6,575 nt of DNA, taken from Comamonadaceae bacterium (GTDB lineage Bacteria > Pseudomonadota > Gammaproteobacteria > Burkholderiales > Burkholderiaceae_C). The stretch covers positions 1-6,575 of the forward strand of contig CANBQX010000109.1 of the NCBI GenBank assembly GCA_947371775.1. The letters run 5' to 3'. Positions within the stretch are counted from its first letter, which is position 1; each line of letters starts with the position of its first letter. The notes beneath the pieces were generated by a model. That model did not search any database. It worked only from the letters and a program-made list of their open reading frames with translations, and was not told the DNA's origin. Of the stretch, positions 5,794-6,575 are shown one piece after another. The position numbers and the translations under genes were made by a program.

Positions 5794-6575
5794 GACTCTC
5801 AAGCAATTAGCAAGCCGGTACGCTTCCTCAAGGGCGGGCAGGTGCACACACTCTCCCAGGTGACCCCCACCCGGACGCTGCTCGAAGTGCTGCGCGAAGA
5901 CCTGCACCTTACCGGCACCAAAGAAGGCTGCGGCGAGGGCGACTGCGGCGCATGTACGGTCGTGGTCGGTGAATTGCACGACGGCAAACTGCAAACCCGC
6001 GCTGTGAACAGTTGCATCAAGCTGGCGCATTCTGTGGACGGCATGGTGCTGTGGACCGTGGAAGACCTGGCCGCGCCCGACGGCAGCCTGCACCCGGCCC
6101 AAACCGCGATGGCGCAATGCCACGGCTCGCAATGCGGCTTTTGCACGCCCGGATTCGTCATGAGCCTGGTGGCCTTGTCAGAGCAGCACCCACCTCGCGC
6201 CATCGACCGCGAACTGGCGTCCCAGTCCCTGTCGGGCAATTTGTGCCGCTGCACCGGCTACCGCCCCATCCTGGACGCGGCTGTGGCCATGGCGCAGCTG
6301 CCACGAACGCGGCTGGACACAAGCGCGGTGCGCAGCGGCTTGAAGGCGCTGGCCCAAGTGGCGCAGGCCGAACACCAAGCACTTGCGCCTTCCACCCGCA
6401 AGGCTAAGCCGTTGCCTGTGCCGTATGCCGCGCCCACCGAGCTGTCCGAACTCCTGGCCCTGCGCAAAGCGCACCCTCAGGCGCAACTGGTTGCCGGTTG
6501 TACCGATGTGGGGCTGTGGATCACCAAGCAGCACCGCGACTTTGCCCAGGTGCTGGACGTCACCCGCGTGCGCGA
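5791..6575 (+). CDS. xdhA: Xanthine dehydrogenase small subunit XdhA (Fe-S and FAD domains), 3' end outside window
   Basis: XdhA carries the two [2Fe-2S] clusters and FAD that pass electrons from the molybdenum subunit XdhB to NAD+ while hypoxanthine or xanthine is oxidised to urate in the cytoplasm. The frame stays open to the window end, giving 261 of the roughly 480-500 residues usual for bacterial XdhA. The ferredoxin-like domain has Cys47, Cys52, Cys55 (GCGEGDCGACTV) and Cys75. The second, helical cluster domain has Cys115 and Cys118 (QCGFCTPGF) and Cys152 and Cys154 (LCRCTGYRP). All eight ligands are present. A linker at about 170-205 leads into the FAD-binding domain, where VAGCTDVGLWITKQ (234-247) is the dinucleotide-binding block typical of proteobacterial XdhA. 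The Fe-S domains fused to an FAD domain separate it from the shorter Fe-S-only subunits of other molybdenum hydroxylases. It is divergent from the purine transporter; xdhB and xdhC would be expected just beyond the edge. Confidence 0.94.
   Translation, partial: MDSQAISKPVRFLKGGQVHTLSQVTPTRTLLEVLREDLHLTGTKEGCGEGDCGACTVVVGELHDGKLQTRAVNSCIKLAHSVDGMVLWTVEDLAAPDGSLHPAQTAMAQCHGSQCGFCTPGFVMSLVALSEQHPPRAIDRELASQSLSGNLCRCTGYRPILDAAVAMAQLPRTRLDTSAVRSGLKALAQVAQAEHQALAPSTRKAKPLPVPYAAPTELSELLALRKAHPQAQLVAGCTDVGLWITKQHRDFAQVLDVTRVR

Noticed and set aside
5764..6534. Minus-strand open frames (5764-6132, 5799-6254, 6178-6534) and a plus-strand frame (6012-6407) over xdhA
   Set aside because: The xdhA frame contains all eight Fe-S cysteines in order, which explains this stretch. 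The others are shadows without motifs.

Overview
The window looks like ordinary chromosomal DNA from a GC-rich betaproteobacterium, probably Burkholderiales and close to Comamonadaceae. This rests on codon use, the style of the proteins, and a familiar arrangement: a purine/nucleoside-type ABC transporter divergent from a proteobacterial-type xanthine dehydrogenase. The taxonomic call is an inference from sequence flavour only.

Layout from left to right. (1) Positions 2-862, plus strand: the C-terminal two thirds of an acyl-CoA dehydrogenase of the ACAD10/11-like type, cut by the window edge. (2) Positions 890-918: a strong symmetric hairpin that can terminate transcription from both sides. 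(3) Positions 5660 down to 937, minus strand: a compact four-gene operon for a BMP/PnrA-family (purine nucleoside-type) ABC importer. Its order is double-domain ATPase, permease 1, permease 2, substrate-binding lipoprotein. (4) Positions 5661-5790: a 130-bp divergent promoter region. (5) Position 5791 to the right edge, plus strand: the start of xdhA, the Fe-S/FAD subunit of xanthine dehydrogenase, cut by the window end.

The transporter and xanthine dehydrogenase plausibly form one purine salvage and catabolism module. The lipoprotein captures a nucleoside or purine base in the periplasm, the two permeases and the ATPase import it, and xanthine dehydrogenase oxidises hypoxanthine/xanthine to urate. 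The transporter genes are tightly packed: an ATGA overlap between ATPase and permease 1, a ribosome binding site fused to the stop codon between permease 1 and 2, and a 40-bp gap before the lipoprotein gene. The acyl-CoA dehydrogenase appears unrelated to this module and converges on it.

I found no mobile element, CRISPR array, RNA gene or clear sign of a new system. There is no gene-free stretch over 300 bases. The observations worth a second look concern regulation of the divergent region, the asymmetric ATPase, the export signal of the lipoprotein and several start-site decisions.
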